NCBI GenBank assembly: GCA_050014815.1
Contig: JBEKCP010000425.1
Location: 1 to 5,486 of the forward strand
DNA: 5,486 nucleotides
From: JBEKCP01 sp050014815
GTDB taxonomy: Bacteria > Planctomycetota > Planctomycetia > Pirellulales > Thermoguttaceae
Direction of reading: 5' to 3'
Below the pieces are notes generated by a model. That model worked only from the letters and a program-made list of their open reading frames with translations. It was not told the origin of the DNA and did not search any database. Of this stretch, positions 5,234-5,486 are shown in pieces. Both the position numbers and the translations under genes were made by a program. Every line of letters begins with the position of its first letter. Within the stretch, counting starts at the first letter, position 1.

Positions 5234-5486
5234 GCCACATGTCTGTGCAGCGACGACTGGGCTTTCCCCTTGTGACATTTCCAACCACCTGAAAATAATC
5301 GGCCTTTCCCGCCCATATTACATCGTTGCCGGGAGTCCCGTTTCCCCTGCCAAGGGCCGGGTTCTCTCTTATCTTGCCTTGGTGGGTGCGAGCCCATCCC
5401 ATTATGGCGCTCACGGGAAGAACGGTTCCGGCCGGTAGCCAGAGTGCCATACGGGCACTGGCGTTCAGGATTCTTAGTGATCCTTG
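5234..5486. other. Right-hand region without a supported gene
   Basis: Frames on both strands are open for parts of this stretch but lack an RBS and protein-like composition. A plus frame with ATG at 5404 (MALTGRTVPAGSQSAIRALA) runs off the edge and cannot be judged. A bulged hairpin lies at 5438-5462 (GCC-AG-AGTGCC, loop ATACG, GGCACT-GGC), and CGGG-AGT-CCCG at about 5330-5340. Either could be RNA structure; neither is followed by a T-run. Confidence 0.45.

Noticed and set aside
4821..5450. Minus-strand open frame of 209 codons over the right end
   Set aside because: Most of it is antisense to the C-terminus of the 609-aa protein, with no RBS and no recognisable motif; only the first ~75 codons lie outside, which is not enough to support a gene.
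5404..5486. Possible gene start MALTGRTVPAGSQSAIRALA running off the right edge
   Set aside because: No Shine-Dalgarno, and the frame is open upstream with non-protein-like sequence; 27 codons are too few to judge.

Overview
The window is moderately GC-rich bacterial DNA. The mix of genes (an HTH protein with a basic coiled-coil N-terminus, a DUF6933-type protein, and uncharacterised conserved proteins of 171 and 94 aa) reminds me of Planctomycetes of the Gemmata type. That placement is an inference from gene flavour; there is no rRNA, tRNA or other marker. I see no CRISPR array, RNA gene, transposase or integrase.

Minus strand, right to left: an intact conserved protein of unknown function (2537-2022); directly behind it a frameshifted remnant of an HD-domain phosphohydrolase (about 2019-1894); an HTH regulator with a clear sigma70 promoter and Shine-Dalgarno (1776-1318); a DUF6933-family gene whose frame is cut by an in-frame amber codon (1172-657); and the first 195 codons of an Old Yellow Enzyme-type flavin oxidoreductase running off the left edge (587-1). 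The DUF6933 gene and the oxidoreductase are about 70 nt apart and could be co-transcribed.

Plus strand: a 94-aa protein (2692-2976) divergent from the 171-aa gene, and a 609-aa protein (3390-5219) that I cannot assign to a family. The last ~190 residues of the 609-aa protein have a layout resembling ECF sigma regions 2 and 4; this is a hypothesis from motif reading only. Between the two lies a minus-strand reading frame with a strong ribosome binding site that is broken by a frameshift and an ochre codon (3226-2946). The last ~265 bases hold no gene I can support.

Two themes stand out. Three of the eight genes or gene remnants are interrupted (amber in DUF6933, frameshifts in the HD remnant, frameshift plus ochre in the small gene), which points either to local gene decay or to a poor-quality assembly. 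Several dyad symmetries sit in the gene-start regions, and the window carries one HTH protein. No function links the genes into one pathway that I can show.
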